From assembly GCF_963675165.1 (NCBI RefSeq), contig NC_087392.1, positions 2,805,001 to 2,869,000 of the forward strand: a stretch of DNA of 64,000 nucleotides. Reading direction: 5' to 3'. Position 1 is the stretch's first letter, and every line of letters starts with the position of its first letter. This DNA is from Halichondria panicea. Taxonomy: Eukaryota; Porifera; Demospongiae; Suberitida; Halichondriidae. The notes beneath the pieces are model-generated. The model saw only the letters and a list, made by a program, of their open reading frames with translations. It was not told the origin of the DNA and did not search any database. This document shows positions 31,789-49,234 of the stretch, one piece after another. A program made the translations under genes and the position numbers.

Positions 31789-33446
31789 GCACACACACAC
31801 GCACACACATGTAGAGGGTAGATGTGATTATGATGAAGACTAGAGCTAGGGGAGAAGAACTAGGAATGCAGGTACCGGCTAGCTGTAGAATCCTTGGATT
31901 ACCGAGCTTCTTTAAGTCAACATAGAGTTGCTAAACTATGTTGCATTCTTGGAATCAGTGTTAGCGTTTCCTGTTGCAACTGCCTCTGTTGACAGTAAAT
32001 AGAAACACTAATAAGTAAACATTATGGTTAAAATGTACTCTTTGTACATTGTAGGAAATTTCTCTACTGTCAACCACACCCTCTCCATCTGATGTCACAG
32101 CAGCTGAACAATTTGATGCAAGAGAAACACTGACAGCTCAGGACTCGTTTGAGTTTAGAGGTGATATTCCTCAGGATGTGCTGCCTGCAGACAACCAAGG
32201 AGACGATTATGTAACGTTCGATGTTGATGGTTCTGAAGTGTCAGTCTCAACGCCTCCTTCCGAGTCACCTTCCACTCCTACGCCATCCACACCCCCACCT
32301 GATAAACTGTCTTCACTGCCACCCTCCTTATCACCATCAGAGGCACCCTGCACACCTCCACCTGAGGAACGATCCACGTCGCCAACTGAAGCACCAACCT
32401 CACCGCCCCCGGAGGCACAATCCACATCGCCAACTGAGGAACCAACCTCACCACCACCTGAGGCATTGTCCACACCTACACTTGAGGAACGATCCACGCC
32501 GCCAACTGAGGAACCAACCTCACCGCCACCGGAGGCACGATCCACATCGCCAACTGAGGAACCAACCTCACCGCCACCGGAGGAGGCACGATCCACATCG
32601 CCAACTGAGGAACCAACCTCACCGCCACCGGAGGCACGATCCACATCGCCAACTGAGGAACCAACCTCACCTCCACCTGAGAAATTGTCCACACCTACAC
32701 CTGAGGTACCGTCCACACTGCCACCTGAGGCACCATCTACTCCCCCACCTGAGGCACCATCCTCGCCGTTGCCTGAGGCACCATCTACTCCCCCACCTGA
32801 GTCACCATCCTCGCCGCTACCTGAGTCACCATCCACACCACCACCTGAGGAACCAACTTCACTGCCACCTGAGGCATTGTCCACACCTACACCTGAGGTA
32901 CCATCCACATTTCCACCTGAGGCACCGTCTACTCCCCCACCTGAGGCACCATCCTCGCCTCTACCTGAGATACCATCCACACCGCCACCTGAGGTGCCAT
33001 TATCGCCCCAACCAGCTGAGGCACTATCCGAATCGCCAACTTCACCTCTGCCTGATGCTTCACAACCAGATTCACCGGCCCCAGAGGTCCCTTCCTCGCC
33101 ACCACCTGACACACTAGTGGAGGATATCGAAGATAAAGATGATCCTTTAGTCTCATTTGACGAACAGACCTCTTCTGACGTTCTATTGATGTTACCCGAG
33201 GATAATGAATCAGAGTTGCAGCAGATGATGGATGACACTTCTCGAAGAATTGACAACATGGAAACCAAACCTGTTGCAGAAGATCGTGTTATTACTGGTG
33301 ATCTTCTTGGGTTTGAACCGTCCCCCGAAACTGCTACTCAACCGAATATTTCGGACAATCCGTTCGATCTTAACCTCCTAGCAAATCAATCCGAAACGAC
33401 TGACCACCTGTATTTTGGGGACGGAGAAGAAAAAAATCAATACTAG
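29740..33446 (+). CDS. Basic, proline-repeat protein with endocytic-type motifs, 905 aa
   Basis: Four exons (29740-29803, 29895-31019, 31214-31350, 32055-33446) sum to 2718 nt and keep phase. There is no single named homologue. Order: a short acidic start; a highly charged helix (KRLKEQQEAERKRKLEEKQA, residues ~50-95) like the MAP7/ensconsin-type microtubule-binding helix; a long Lys/Thr/Ser/Pro-rich basic region; two ~20-residue copies around SVDPDNAVIQSGD; and about 30 units of an 8-12-residue proline repeat (PSTPPPEAPSS, PTSPPPEARSTSPTEE). The acidic C-terminus carries GDLLGFEP and DNPFDLNLL. DLL and NPF tripeptides are ligands of clathrin/AP2 and EH domains. A cytoskeleton-to-endocytosis linker is inferred, not shown. 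Repeat number is likely polymorphic. Confidence 0.8.
31661..31809. repeat. (CA)n microsatellite
   Basis: About 150 bp of nearly pure CA dinucleotide with scattered CG and CC interruptions, in the third intron of the basic proline-repeat gene. Reading frames through it on both strands are artefacts. Confidence 0.98.
32340..33020 (+). repeat. Degenerate minisatellite encoding PPEAPST-type repeats
   Basis: Coding minisatellite with 24-33-bp units such as CCACCTGAGGCACCATC. Several larger blocks (for example the ATCCACATCGCCAACTGAGG units at ~32420-32650) are nearly identical, indicating recent unequal exchange. It encodes the proline repeat of the gene above. Confidence 0.9.
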
Positions 33447-33595
33447 TGAATAATGTGAATGTGTTAAATAGTTTTACATAGGATTCAATCAAATGTGTGT
33501 ATGCTGACAAAGTAGATACAATTTCTTATGATCACCCCTTCTTAGATTTCTTCCTGTATCATTATAAGTTGAGTTACCTGCAAACGAGGGCGGCT

Positions 33596-33657
33596 AAAAT
33601 TAAATGTAAACCGTAATAGCCGCGAAAATGTTGTACCTCGATAATAACCTACTATAA
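33596..33657. mobile_element. Remnant of the TATAGCG MITE family
   Basis: Contains AACCGTAATAGCCGCGAAAA and ends ATAATAACCTACTATA, weakly matching the family ends. It lies directly upstream of the first GH31 gene. Confidence 0.4.
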
Positions 33658-33708
33658 AATCTGCTTGTGCATGCCAAAATCAGTTAACCGAACAAGTCAC
33701 TTGCAAAA

Positions 33709-39573
<5,865 letters not shown>

Positions 39574-39817
39574 ATAGGACACACAACTAATGTGTATCAA
39601 AACTGTGAACTTATGACATGGTTTGTAGCTAGGTAGTAGCTATGCCTTTACAATGTGATTGTCCATGCATAGTAGATCTAGATCCATGTTTGTACCTGAG
39701 TTCAGCTACTGAATACAACCAAGTGAACATGTGATCATAATAATTATTTAGCTGCATGTAGACTCTAGCTACAGGCTACAGTATAGATCTAGATCTAGTA
39801 AAATCTACTCTACCAAG

Positions 39818-42800
39818 ATGCTAAAGCCAGTGTCCATTCTCTGTGCTGCTCTATTGGTGGCTACAGCTGCGCATGGGCAAACCTGTCAGCCTGACCAGCA
39901 AAGGAGTGACTGCGGTTAGTAGAATCTCTGTGCATGTGATGGCTGACTCCATCCATCACATTGATGAACAAAATAATGTGCATGTCATGATGTATGTACT
40001 TCTGTACAGGCAAAGTTGGTACTACTCAGGCTCAGTGTGAGAGCAGTGGATGCTGCTGGAGCCCCAAAGATGTATGAATTATGACTATAACTTAAACTAT
40101 AATATTTTCTATTAATCTATAGCTTGTTTTGTATTCTATAGTGAATTGATCTGCACCCACTTATGCAGAATCAACCCTGGTGTTTCTACAAATCTGGTGG
40201 TCCAGTGAACAAGTTGTGTAATGCAGATACCTCACGAGTAGACTGTGGTATGTGTGCCTTAACTAGATCTAGCAAAGCACTCTGAAACATGTTTTCTCTG
40301 CCACTTTTGAATTAGGTAGCGTAAACGTAATGTTGGTAAGAATCAACCCTATAAGTGCACGCCTTTGTCGGTGTTCTTGCATGTGTTTGCAGGCAGAGAA
40401 GGCACAACTGAGGAGGATTGTCAAAACCATGGATGTTGTTGGCAACCCAAACAGGTTAGATCCATTTGAATTGAACCCGCTTACATTATTTTTATATACT
40501 GTCTCTATATAGGGTGCATCGTATTGCTTCTTCCCCAGTCCTGCGTATCTAGTGCAAAATGTGACGAGCACAGCAACTGGAGTCAAGGTGCACCGACCAC
40601 ATACTTCTTTGCGACCTAGCTAATCATCGTATTCACTATCTAGGTTTCCTTGAAACTGAGTGGAGCGAAGTACACTTCTTCTGGCAGAGCTGCCTCGCCT
40701 ATTTCCCTATTGGTGTTTGAACTCTGGCAAGAGACCACTGAAAGGCTGCATTTCAAGATTACTGACCCAAACAATAAACGTTGGGAAGTTCCAGAAAGGT
40801 TAAGCAACCAGAGCTTTTACCATTTATGTCTGATATAATCATCATTATAAAACTCACACAGTTTTCTACCTGTCCCTACTCCACCGTCTTCCCCTCCATC
40901 GGATACACTATATACCTATGTTGTGGCACCTGTTGGCAGCGAGTTCTCTCTAACTGTGACGAGGTCAGTTAACTCAGTATGCATTGTGTTGAGCATTGTT
41001 GTCATACTATATACGGTTAGGAAAAGTAACAAAGAGACAGTATTCAGCACCTCATCAGCAGGATTGCGTAAGAAATTATAATAATTATAATAATGCTTAA
41101 TTAGAATGTTGCATCACACTGCAGTATACTTCTCTGATCAATATCTGTCTATTGGAACAACTCTTCCGCAGAACTACAATCTGTATGGACTTGGAGAGCA
41201 CAAAGCAAAGCTCAGATTGGAGTATGTTATTATGAGTCAACGAAAGCATATCACTAGCTGTGTAACTTCTGTCTGTGTGCATAATTGTGTAGGAAGGCAA
41301 CATACACACTCTGGACTTATGATGTTGCTACACCCAAGGGTGTTAACTTATGTAAGAATCCTGTGTTTGTGCTATATATGCACTAAGTTGCTGTCATTTA
41401 CTTCAGATGGCTCCCATCCATTCTACCTCGACCTTCGAACTGATGGCACTGCCCACGGAGTGTTTCTCAAGAACAGCAATGGCATGGATATTGTGCTTGA
41501 AGACACATCACTGAATTATCGCGTGATTGGAGGTAGCTTACAATTTAAAGCTAGCAGTATTCTTATTAACCTTATAGGAGTGCTTGACTTCTACATCTTC
41601 CTTGGACCAAGCCCTGAGGCAGTGATCCAGCAGTACCAGGAGGTGATTGGACGACCACACATGCCTCCATACTGGGCTCTAGGTTTCCACCAGTGTCGCT
41701 ATGGGTACAATAATCTACAGGAGGTTATTGACGTTGTGAACAATTTTCATGCTAAAATGGTAAGTCATTGAGTCCGTGATGTTATCATTTATCATTGCAT
41801 ACGTTGTTAGATACCTCTGGATACTGCCTGGGTGGACATTGACTACATGGACAATGTAAGTTGCATGCATGGTAATGATTGTGGAGTCACTTATAATTAT
41901 TATTGCAGTACAAAGACTTTACTGTTGGCTCAAACTTTCCTGTGGATAAATTGCAAGCATTTGTGGCCCAACTTCACCAGAATGGACAGCATTTCGGTAT
42001 AACTATACACATGCCTTATAAATAATATCGAGTGTCGAATGCGTGGTTACAAGCCCTATTGTATTTTTAACTATTGCAAATTGCATGTGCATGCTCATTC
42101 TCTTTGCATAACTTACACTTCGCAATCGAAAAAACCTCGCATTCAAAACCTGGTATGTACAGTATTCCAATTTAATCAGTGACCTCCCACCCAGTTGTGA
42201 TTATTGATCCTGGAATCAGCAATGCCCAGAATTACGAGCCCTATAGCTACGGACTGAGTCAGGATGTGTTCATCAAGGACAGCAACAACAAAGTCTTTAT
42301 AGGGAAAGTTTGGCCTGGCTACACCGCTTTTCCGGACTTCCTAAACCTGAACACTCACAAATACTGGCAACATGAGGTGTGACAAAATTTCAGTACGGTT
42401 CACATGTAATCTACCCCCTAGCTGTGGTATACTTCTCAAGCCAACATTTCATGTATACATGCACCAGATCGGTGGTTTCTTGAAGCTTGTTCAAGTAGAT
42501 GGACTGTGGATTGACATGAATGAAGCAAGCAACTTTTGCAATGGAGCATGTGACTCGCAATCCACGTCTAAGAATGTCAGCAGGAAGGGTACTGCTGGGT
42601 TTGACCCTACTGATCCACCGTACCAGATTAACAACCAGAATTCCAAGCAACCTCTCAATATCAAGACATTGGATATGAATGCAATGCACTATGGAGGAGT
42701 GCCAGAATATAATGCACACAATCTCTACGGTGAGTGTACTTAATTACATAATCGCATGTTGTCTTATTATTCACTATGATTCGTACAGTGATTAGTCGCG

Positions 42801-45218
42801 TATCAGTAATTGCACGTCGTCAAGGCAGTAATTGCACGTCGTCATTAACGACGTGCAATTACTGCCTTGACGACCGCACGTTCGAATAACGGCCGCGGCA
42901 AATTTTTTTTACTGAAACTGCAGCTAAAAGTGTCCTTAAAACTGCATCACAAACGATTAACAAACAATAGTATGGCTACTCGTGCAATAAGGGATTAATA
43001 GCACTCATAACAAGCACTGGCATGCAAGGTTAATATCACTCGGCTACGCCTCGTGCAATTAGTATCCTTGCCATTGCTTGTTACTCGTGCTATTAATCCC
43101 GTATTGCACTCTTAGCCATACTATTAATAATATTATTGATTATGCCAAATATTAGGGTTTACCGAAGCCATAGCTACTTGCTCTGCCCTTGAGTCCTTAA
43201 GGCCAGGTGTTCGTTCCTTTGTTCTCTCTCGGTCCACGTTCCCTGGCTCAGGAGCACATACAGCCCACTGGACAGGTGACAATACGGCCACGTTTGAGGA
43301 CATGTACTGGAGCATTCCAGGTATCCTCAGCTTCCAGATGTTTGGTGTTCCACTGGTCGGCTCGGACATTTGTGGATTTATTGGTGAGTATGATTGTTGG
43401 ATATAATACATGCACTGATACACTCTGAACAAAATGTCCCCACTATTCCCCCTTTTTTGACTCTACGTAGAATTTCTAACAGTTTAATAATGTTTAATAA
43501 TGTCACAAAATGCTACCGGATCTGGAATAAATTGTGTATACACATGAAGGTAATACAAACGAGGAGCTATGTGGAAGGTGGATGGCACTGGGGTCTTTCT
43601 ATCCATTCTCGAGAAACCATAACACAAAGGGAGCAAATTCTCAGGAACCATACCGATGGGACTCTGTGGCAGCAATCAGTCGCAAGTACCTGGGTATCCG
43701 TTACTCCCTCCTTCCATACTACTACACACTGTACTACAAGGCCCATAGTCCAGTCGACAAAATAAATCCACCATCTGCCACTGTGCTAAGGCCATTGTTT
43801 TTCGAGTTCCCTCAGGACCAAAGCACGTACTCCATTGACTGGCAGTTCATGGTGGGAAAATCCTTGCTACTTAGCCCACAGCTGCAACAAGGTATCTATG
43901 GCAGTTCATGTATAATGTTGACTACTTTTTATGCTGAGCTGTTAAAACTTTGAAACTACTTTCTACCTTGTTTAGGGGGAACAAGTGTGAGTGCGTACTT
44001 CCCTGCTGGTCAGTGGTTTGATTGGAGTACTTTCCAACTATTCTCTGCTAAGGGCAAAGAAACAAAGACAATCAACACACCAATTGATCACCTACCAGTA
44101 CGTTAGGTCTTTGATAGCTCGTTTAGCACCACCTGCTATTACTTCTTGTGCAGATCCATGTTCGAGGAGGGTCAGTGATTCCTCTTCAAAATGGCACTGT
44201 TCTCAACACTACCATGGGAAGGATGCAAAACTTCTCCCTCCTGGTGTTCCTTGATAGCAGCATGGAAGCAGATGGCGATGTTTTCCTTGATGATGGCACG
44301 AGTCTTGATATAAAAGAGTAAGATTTTGACGTGTAAGATACGTGTGAATGTCATCTCGTCAGTGGGTAAACCTGGTTGACTAATTACTTAACACGGTGGT
44401 AGCTTAAATACAGAAATACTTATGTATGGTATGTACGTGATCAGAGATTTTCCACTTGTAGGTTCACGTATGTTCAGTATACTGTGACCAAGAACATGCT
44501 GACCAACAAAATGACTGGAACGGTATGTATGTACGTAGCTTGTTGGGTAATGCTTGTGTTATACAGGATTTCATACAGAAGGGGGGGGGGGGGCGCCCTG
44601 GGATTTCCCACCCCTAGCCGAAATCCCCCTAGATCTCTGAAAAATTAATGATGTCATAAAACAAAACGTTTGACTTTTCTCTTTAAAAATGTCTACAATC
44701 TCGACTAGACTATATAGTAAAATTTATGGTTTGAAGCACACAAAAAACCCAAATTGCACCTCAGATAACCATTCCTCCAAAAATTTTCCGGGGAAGGACC
44801 CCCAGACCCCCCTCAATTAAACGTTTCCCCTTACCAGCTAAAAATCCTGTATTAAACCCTGTGTTATGTATAGTGGTGCATGTGAACGTTATAGTCTTTT
44901 GCAATTTGTGGTACATGTATATATGCCAACAGCTTGTATAGTACAATCTAGGGTTGCCATGGACTCATTTCCTCTCAGAGGCTTCTGTAGACGCTGAAGT
45001 GTGTACCACCCCTTGTTAATTTACATATACAGGATTATGCATCAAAGGCACATCTTCCCCCACTGAGTAAGGTGACTATCACAGCAGTGTCCAGACCCAA
45101 CAAAGTGACTGTCAATGGAATGCAAGTGGGCTTTGCATACAACACTGACTCGCAGTCGTTGATTGTTACTGGCCTAAATATCATGATGGATGCAGCACTC
45201 AGTCTAGTCTGGGCCTAA
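39818..45218 (+). CDS. Secreted trefoil + GH31 alpha-glucosidase B (three trefoil-like units)
   Basis: Paralogue of gene A, 245 bp downstream in the same orientation. The start MLKPVSILCAALLVATAAHG is a signal peptide. Trefoil-like modules KVGTTQAQCESSGCCWSPKD, then QPWCFY, and REGTTEEDCQNHGCCW with a modified end (SYCFFPSPAYLV) come next. GH31 follows: [66 protein letters not shown], nucleophile DGLWIDMNEASNFC (~42505), GFDPTDPPYQINN, HNLYG, acid/base region HWTGDNTATFE and VGSDICGFI. RYSLLPYYYTLYYKAH and FPQDQSTYSIDWQFM lead into beta-rich C-terminal domains, ending LSLVWA. No in-frame stop was seen between the catalytic residues. One intron contains two fold-back repeats and another a GC-rich element. 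Confidence 0.9.
42816..42874. repeat. Perfect 27-bp-arm hairpin
   Basis: Arms at 42816-42842 and 42848-42874 are exactly complementary around the loop CATTA. The left arm is part of a 22-bp tandem duplication beginning CAGTAATTGCACGTCGTC. It lies in an intron of GH31 gene B. Confidence 0.92.
42966..43125. mobile_element. 160-bp fold-back MITE
   Basis: Ends AATAGTATGGCTACTCGTGC and GCACTCTTAGCCATACTATT are complementary, and the pairing continues inward (GGGATTAATAGCACT with CGTGCTATTAATCCC) almost to the centre. It may be flanked by a TTAA/ATTAA-like duplication. Non-coding, in an intron of gene B. Confidence 0.8.
44562..44858. mobile_element. Possible non-autonomous element with ATACAGGATTT ends
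   Basis: ATACAGGATTT at ~44562 and AAATCCTGTAT at ~44848 form inverted ends around a segment with a G13 tract and C-rich blocks, in an intron of GH31 gene B. No target duplication could be fixed. Confidence 0.4.
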
Positions 45219-45866
45219 TTTATATGCTCTAAAAAAAATTTGAGTGTTGTGTGAGCAAAAACGATTTTTAATTTTGTGCAGTTTATTTGTTTATAGGCTT
45301 AATGGAACATAAATTTGTACATGTGCTTTATTTTATTGTGTCAGCAAAGTATTTTATAGTGGATTGTTGTGCACTTTGTATCGCAGTTGTGACTAGCGCC
45401 AGCCGCCATGAGACTAGATTGGTAGAGTAGAACCAAAAAATGTGCTGTCAAGTTGAACTAGATTTCTGTAAGCCATTATTTTAGAAAAACAGCCACCGTT
45501 GAAATGTTCTGAGTCCTGACCAGAGAGACATGTATGATTATTTATGCAACCAAGCAATATAATATGAAGAAAATCTGACCCCTGACATAATTATATTCTG
45601 ACGATCAAAATAGGTAATGTAATCATTATGAGCGAAATGTCCAAATATCACATAAGCTTACTAACTTTAGAAAGGGAATCTTTTACAGTAGTCCCCCTCA
45701 TCTACATGTACGCATAGATTTTACAGTAGATCTAGACTAGTCATAGAGACAACTCAGCCATGTACTGTGTTAATTTCCACTCATGTATAATTATAATAAA
45801 AATGTATGGTAAAAAAGTAGTAAAATGTTGCGTAAAAATGTTATTAATAATATTGATTAAAAAATA
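45219..45866. other. Intergenic region between convergent genes
   Basis: AT-rich DNA with several AATAAA/ATTATA-like stretches that could serve as polyadenylation signals. No ORF, RNA gene or clear repeat was found here. Confidence 0.6.
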
Positions 45867-48800
45867 TTATAAGTCATCATCGGTTTCTTCAGTGTTTTCA
45901 CTAACGACAGCTATCGTTATGATAATCACATCTGTTGATTTAAAATGTTGTACCTGAGCATGAGAGAGAAATTGCTGGAAAAATCGAATACCTCTTCTTT
46001 CAATTGATTGTTCAACAGTCGGAATTACGCTAGCAGTAGAATTGGGGTCAACTAGCTTCACGACGATCCTAGTGACTGGCAATTTACTAGGTGGTTCGTC
46101 CAAACAATCAATGGAAAGGGTCATGTATTTTCCTGCATCACCCCCTATTCCGTGCGGGTGAAGCATTGCTTTGAAGCTTCTCTTGTAATGGTCATAGAAC
46201 TGTTCACTTTCAACTTTTGAATGTGACTGGGTCAACCATATTTGTAGTTTCTTAACCTTTATTTGCCAAAACAAAAGCCCTTTTCTTGAAAATTGTTTCA
46301 CCTCACGCCGACCTCGAGTTTTACGTACAGAACTATGAGAGTTTGCAGTAGTGTTGACTAATGAAGGACGGCAAATATGCATGTTTTCAGATTCAGGGGC
46401 GTGTAAGACCTCACAATGTCTTGAAGGAGGAGAGGGGAAATTGGAGGTTCCACCAGCTTCTACGTCTGAAAGCAATTGTAATATAGTCAGTGCATACCAG
46501 ATAACTTCTCAAAAATGACACTAGCCTCCTCGGGACAACTAAATCAAGACCCACACAAGATTCATAAGCCCAGATAAATTATTCTTTTCATCTCTTCGAT
46601 TCTTAGAAGGTAAAATGCCTTTATGGTAGAGTAGACATAGACAAGACAACGTTTGTTGACATTAAAAAGCTAGGTATACAATCATCTAACACAAAAATCA
46701 ATGCCTATTCTCAACTATATCTTTAGTACCTAAATTATTCTTTATCTATGCATGCAGGGCCTACACGAGAATTACACACACTGCGTCAGTATACCTACCT
46801 TCAAAGAACAGTTTTTTGTTCACTTGCTCCAACTCATGATTAGTCTCCAAGGGGACCAGACCAGCAGAGCCTGAACGACTAAAATTTCTTTCGTCACTTA
46901 TGTTGAATGAGGGTATTACAGGTGACACCCTGCCAGGGGTTACAGGTAGACTAGATGGTTTTCCTAAGTTTTTGGAGGCTAAAGCAAGCTTGAGGTTACT
47001 AGTCACAAGCTTAGCTGATGCAAGGGCATCTCTCAGGCAAGTTGGAAGATTTACAGAAGAGTTCGGAGTAGATTGAGCAGTGATAGAACGTTGTGTCTCA
47101 TGTGATACAGTAGAAATTTGTTTTACAAGGGATTCCACATTGCTTATGATACATTCAATAGAAAGTCGAAAGTCTTGATGCGACACACTCCGATGAACAG
47201 GTGGCATTGACGATGTTCGAATACCTATTGTAGTAGCACATTCGTGGACACCTATTTCACTAGGTATACTGTGAGATTGGTGAAGAGTTGGTTGTGTCAG
47301 ATCTCTCTCTATAACATCAACAGGAATATTCATAGAGTTGTAATGGTTTCCACGTGCTTGCCATCTTCGAGAATTTTCAGAACTCGATTTACTCCTCCTT
47401 AAATCACTTTCTTGAACTGATGTACATTCCAAACTTGATTGAAGTTCACATGATCCTGAATATTGGACAGAGACAATGAATAAAATCCTTGTTGTTGATA
47501 CGCAAGCATTGTGCCAAGGACCACGAAGCAGTGTCAACCCTCGCACACATACTAGAGTCGCCTACGATGTGCTAAACTTTGTTATCTGATAAATAGGCCT
47601 TGGTGGATTTTGTTTCCTATAAATTATAGCTTTTCCCCTTTTTATCGACTTAATATTATGCTGTATTAATTGTATCGTATACCGTATAGCGTAATTTTCG
47701 TGGGGTAAAATACTCGTTATTTTTGTGGGTAAGCTGACCTCCACAACATTTTCCCCACGAAAACGTAGGCTTTCTGCAGTGCAGGCAAACAACATTTTTT
47801 ACTCATGAAATCACGTACCACATACATCTAGTAGCCAGCTGTTTACTGACAGGAGTTTCTCATTAGTACCTATTTTTCTCTTCAAAGCCAATAAGGGGGT
47901 ATTCCCTATGCTCAACAGCACCTATTTTAGACTGGAGACCACGCCCTTTCTACTTGCGGGAAAGGGACTGGCCAAGTGAATATCAATGATTCGTCCCAAC
48001 GGAATATAAGTTACGTCATATGTGGCCTCGGTCCCAGGCTGGGAACGAAGCTACATCACATGCTGTAAGCTACACTTATCCTGTTCCCAGGCAGTTTTTT
48101 CTTATAATTATAGAACGGATGTTGAAAATATGGCCTGGTGTTGGGACGTGGTCAGGAACCGGAAACAAAACAAAAGCAGAGATTTTGCTTCCAGAGGCAT
48201 AGTACCCTAAAGTTTCCGTAAAAAATGTAATGTCTTATTGCTATCAATTGGGTAGTTGGGTGCTTTTGTTGGACTATGGTAGGACCAACGCTGCACTTGT
48301 CGACAGGAGTGTTGTTCTTCAAATGTGTAAAATCTCTGATCTTGTTTCCGGTTCCTAACCACGCCCTGTACCAGGCCTAGTTGGCAACCTCTGACCTAGT
48401 GTTATTTCAGCACACAGGGAAACCATTCCTCTTTCCCTGAACCACTTCCGCAAAATTTGGGACACACAATGAAGACTCGTTGATAGACACTTTCCGCAAG
48501 TAGAAAGGGCGTGATCTATTTGCTATTATAAGCAAAATCTGACAAGGCCTATCGATATATACAATCATAACGATAGTTTAACTTTACCAAGATATTCATC
48601 CACAAGCTTTGCACAGTCTTCCCTAGATATGTCCTTAAGAGCTTTCATGAGGCCATCCAGACTCTCTGGAGAGAACACACCCTTTCCTTCAAGAGCAATC
48701 AGTACTCGCAAAGAAAATGCAGTATCATATGTTGTACCTACTTCGTAATACCATGCTGGCAAGTCATACATGTACGCAAGCCGAAGAGCATTCTCCTTTC

Positions 48801-48966
48801 TTAGACGATCTGATATGTCTCCTACAAGTTTCCGATAACCTAAGTACCTGGTACTGGTTTCAATAACAGCCTGCCTTGGTAGTGTTTGTGATCCATATGA
48901 CGACTGAGCACCCAGGTTCACATCAATATTCGCCATGGATTGTTTTGGTAGCCTGTGTTCGACCAT
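45867..48966 (-). CDS. DED-linker-MATH (TRAF-C) adaptor protein, ~544 aa
   Basis: Three exons (48966-48588, 47455-46799, 46465-45867) sum to 1635 nt. Exon 1 encodes a six-helix death-effector-like domain: YRKLVGDISDRLRKENALRL, then LPAWYYE, SLRVLIALEGKGVFSPESLD and GLMKALKDISREDCAKLVDE. The pattern of LxxLLxxIxxxLxxEE..L and ALE-x-G-x-SPE-x-LD-x-L fits FADD/caspase-8-type DEDs. Exon 2 is a ~220-residue Ser-rich linker. Exon 3 is a MATH/TRAF-C domain: FKAMLHPHGIGGDAGKYMTL, the D-PP-SKLP turn, RGIRFFQQFLSHAQVQ and STDVIIITIAVV. No RING or TRAF zinc finger is seen. An alternative start is at 48936. The likely role is a scaffold joining death-fold and TRAF-type complexes in immunity or cell death (inference). 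Confidence 0.78.
47680..47766. mobile_element. MITE of the TATAGCG family in an intron of the DED-MATH gene
   Basis: Begins with ACCGTATAGCGTAATTTTCG. The internal right arm is CCCCACGAAAACG, and GTTATTTTTGTGGG is also present. Shortened copy, ~87 bp. Confidence 0.55.
47938..48515. mobile_element. Fold-back element with two blocks of inverted repeat
   Basis: Outer arms ACGCCCTTTCTACTTGCGG (~47941) and CCGCAAGTAGAAAGGGCGT (~48494) are perfect inverses. A second, ~48-bp inner pair begins GGCCTGGT (~48133, with GGAACCGGAAACA inside it) and is matched on the other side near 48340-48380 by TGTTTCCGGTTCC. The element is about 578 bp. No target duplication could be defined. It lies in the first intron of the DED-MATH gene. 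Confidence 0.75.
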
Positions 48967-49234
48967 AGATAGTAGTATGGTTCGACTTACTAACGTACTT
49001 AACTTGTGGTCTTGATCTTGGGGATGATGATTTTACTATGTTGGGCGTGGCCAACACACCAAGCTGTAAACACCTTTGACCCTGGCCGATTTACAAGAGC
49101 TACCGTATTGATCTTTACCCTATACTCTGCACACAGGCTAGGGCCGGCCAGGGGTCTCCATCACGTACCATAGTTATTGGTTATTGCATGGTTATAGTAT
49201 CTATGCTCTAGCTATAGATACGAAGATTTAATAT
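48967..49234. promoter_or_regulatory. Putative bidirectional promoter, DED-MATH / ZC4H2
   Basis: 268 bp separate two divergent start codons. No TATA box can be assigned with confidence. Confidence 0.45.

Noticed and set aside
31661-31809. CRISPR-like or satellite array
   Set aside because: A plain dinucleotide microsatellite with no spacer structure.
31559-31843. Long open frames on both strands rich in His/Thr or Val/Cys
   Set aside because: They are produced by the (CA)n microsatellite; dinucleotide repeats stay open in several frames and have no coding context.
32207-33268. 353-residue Gly/Ser/Asp-rich open frame on the minus strand
   Set aside because: It is the antisense shadow of the proline-repeat exon. 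The plus-strand frame joins upstream exons in phase and ends at a natural stop.
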